Shown here: positions 63,281 to 64,000 of the stretch, one piece after another
Numbering within the stretch: the stretch's first letter is position 1
How the letters are laid out: the number at the start of each line of letters is the position of its first letter
NCBI GenBank assembly: GCA_965267355.1
Contig: OZ253956.1
Coordinates: 434,001 to 498,000, forward strand
Direction: 5' to 3'
From: GCA-002793235 sp965267355
GTDB lineage: Bacteria; Bacteroidota; Bacteroidia; Flavobacteriales_E; Vicingaceae
Length of the DNA: 64,000 bases
The notes under the pieces: model-generated
Seen by the model: only the letters and a program-made list of their open reading frames with translations
What the model was told of the DNA's origin: nothing
The model's database searches: none
Made by a program: the position numbers and the translations under genes

Positions 63281-64000
63281 TTATTTCGCTTTTGCTTCTG
63301 TATATAGCTTCAACCCTTCATCTAACCAAGCTTTAAAATCCTCTGCATTGCCATGATTTTCATAATCCGCTGAACCGTTAGCTAAATCTTCACCATTAGG
63401 TCCAAGCATTCTGTAGTATGGTTGAGTATTGGTCTGGTAATTCATAGTTTGATAAGCACTCCATTTGTTGCCAACTGTCTTTAACACCCTAGTTTTACCT
63501 GGTGCAAACTCAACTTCCACTTGTTCTTCTTTTGGCAATTCTGCTTTCTCATCAACATACAAAGAAATAATAACAACTTCATCACGCATAATATCAATTA
63601 CACCTGGCTGCCCCCAAACATTTTCTTCCATTTTACGACAGTTTACACAAGCCCAGCCCGTAAAATCTAAAAATGCTGGTTTACCCATCTTCTTAGCATA
63701 AGCTAGTCCTTCATCTAAATCATGAAACAAATACAATCCTTGTGCACCTAAATGTGTTCCTTCTGGTCCATGTTCTTGTATTGAGGCAGAATTACCTCCT
63801 CCTGAACCACCCACACCGTGTGGAGATTCACTATAAGACATTGGTGGTGGGAAACCACTAATCAATTTTAATGGTGCCCCCCATAATCCAGGAATAAGAT
63901 AGATAACAAAAATTACAGTAGCTGTCCCTAATAATACTCTGCCAACTGATAAATTCTGAACAGGACTATCGTGTGGCAATCTGATTAAACCAAATAAATA
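63281..64000 (-). CDS. DsbD-like protein, C-terminal part (runs off the right edge)
   Basis: The reverse strand stays open from the stop at 63281 to the window edge (239 codons plus stop), so the N-terminal part is missing; the in-frame TTG near 63979 should not be taken as a start. A membrane helix (VLLGTATVIFVIYLIPGLW) is followed by a thioredoxin domain with GWACVNCRKMEENVW, active-site CVNC. This is the C-terminal layout of DsbD / thiol:disulfide interchange proteins, which carry electrons across the inner membrane to periplasmic thiols. Confidence 0.85.
   Translation of the reverse strand, partial: YLFGLIRLPHDSPVQNLSVGRVLLGTATVIFVIYLIPGLWGAPLKLISGFPPPMSYSESPHGVGGSGGGNSASIQEHGPEGTHLGAQGLYLFHDLDEGLAYAKKMGKPAFLDFTGWACVNCRKMEENVWGQPGVIDIMRDEVVIISLYVDEKAELPKEEQVEVEFAPGKTRVLKTVGNKWSAYQTMNYQTNTQPYYRMLGPNGEDLANGSADYENHGNAEDFKAWLDEGLKLYTEAKAK

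Overview
The window is chromosomal DNA from a low-G+C, gliding-type member of the Bacteroidota, most likely order Flavobacteriales. Four things point there: SprA, the outer-membrane translocon of the type IX secretion system (T9SS); cargo proteins with type A and type B T9SS sorting domains; an alternative complex III / caa3-type oxidase operon in the Bacteroidota arrangement; and promoters that fit the Bacteroidota pattern (TTTG or TTG, about 19 nt, TAnnTTTG). I see no mobile element, CRISPR array, tRNA or rRNA gene, and no gene-free stretch longer than 300 bases. This is mostly conserved core genome.

Layout. 1-1461 (-) is the N-terminal part of an alpha-2-macroglobulin-like lipoprotein. 1588-13483 (-) is the sprA locus, read as malic enzyme, ruvA, sprA, gcvH, a VanZ-like gene and tonB. 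13641-20463 holds a sirtuin and then a run of secreted proteins: two T9SS cargo proteins, a TlpA-like thioredoxin, a DUF6029 barrel and an Omp28-like lipoprotein. Three of these carry a CxxC thioredoxin-type motif. 20533-24399 holds a barrel protein, ubiX, queG, ruvB and another barrel. 24412-38582 (-) is one long respiratory operon: actABCDEF, then cytochrome oxidase subunits II, I, III, III and IV, then SCO and a small CxxC membrane protein. 38821-44900 holds a SPOR protein, rimP-nusA-infB and rpsF-rpsR-rplI. 45079-54159 holds a small barrel, dnaX, an M16 peptidase, rpsP-rimM, an unknown protein, trmN6 and fdhD. 54152-61166 (-) holds a type B T9SS cargo protein, DUF4924, OmpH/Skp, a SiaC-like protein, a LytTR two-component pair and an M61 peptidase. 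The end holds a beta-rich lipoprotein, three small genes including a stand-alone Smr protein, and the C-terminal part of a DsbD-like protein that runs off the window.

How the genes work together. The act/cox operon would carry electrons from menaquinol through ActB, ActA and ActE haems and clusters to oxygen, with SCO loading copper into the CuA site. SprA exports proteins bearing T9SS signals, and three such cargo proteins lie in the same window. The ribosomal, translation-factor and replication genes sit behind recognisable Bacteroidota promoters.

The observations most worth a second look are these: a run of ten A residues in dnaX at the end of the clamp-loader core, where slippage in either direction meets a stop at once and would give a gamma-like short form; a promoter, terminator-like hairpin and 17-codon upstream reading frame in front of rimP-nusA-infB; an 18-bp perfect palindrome lying between the divergent promoters of dnaX and a barrel gene; a cluster of CxxC surface proteins with a DUF6029 barrel; and a queG gene with no ATG, GTG or TTG start.
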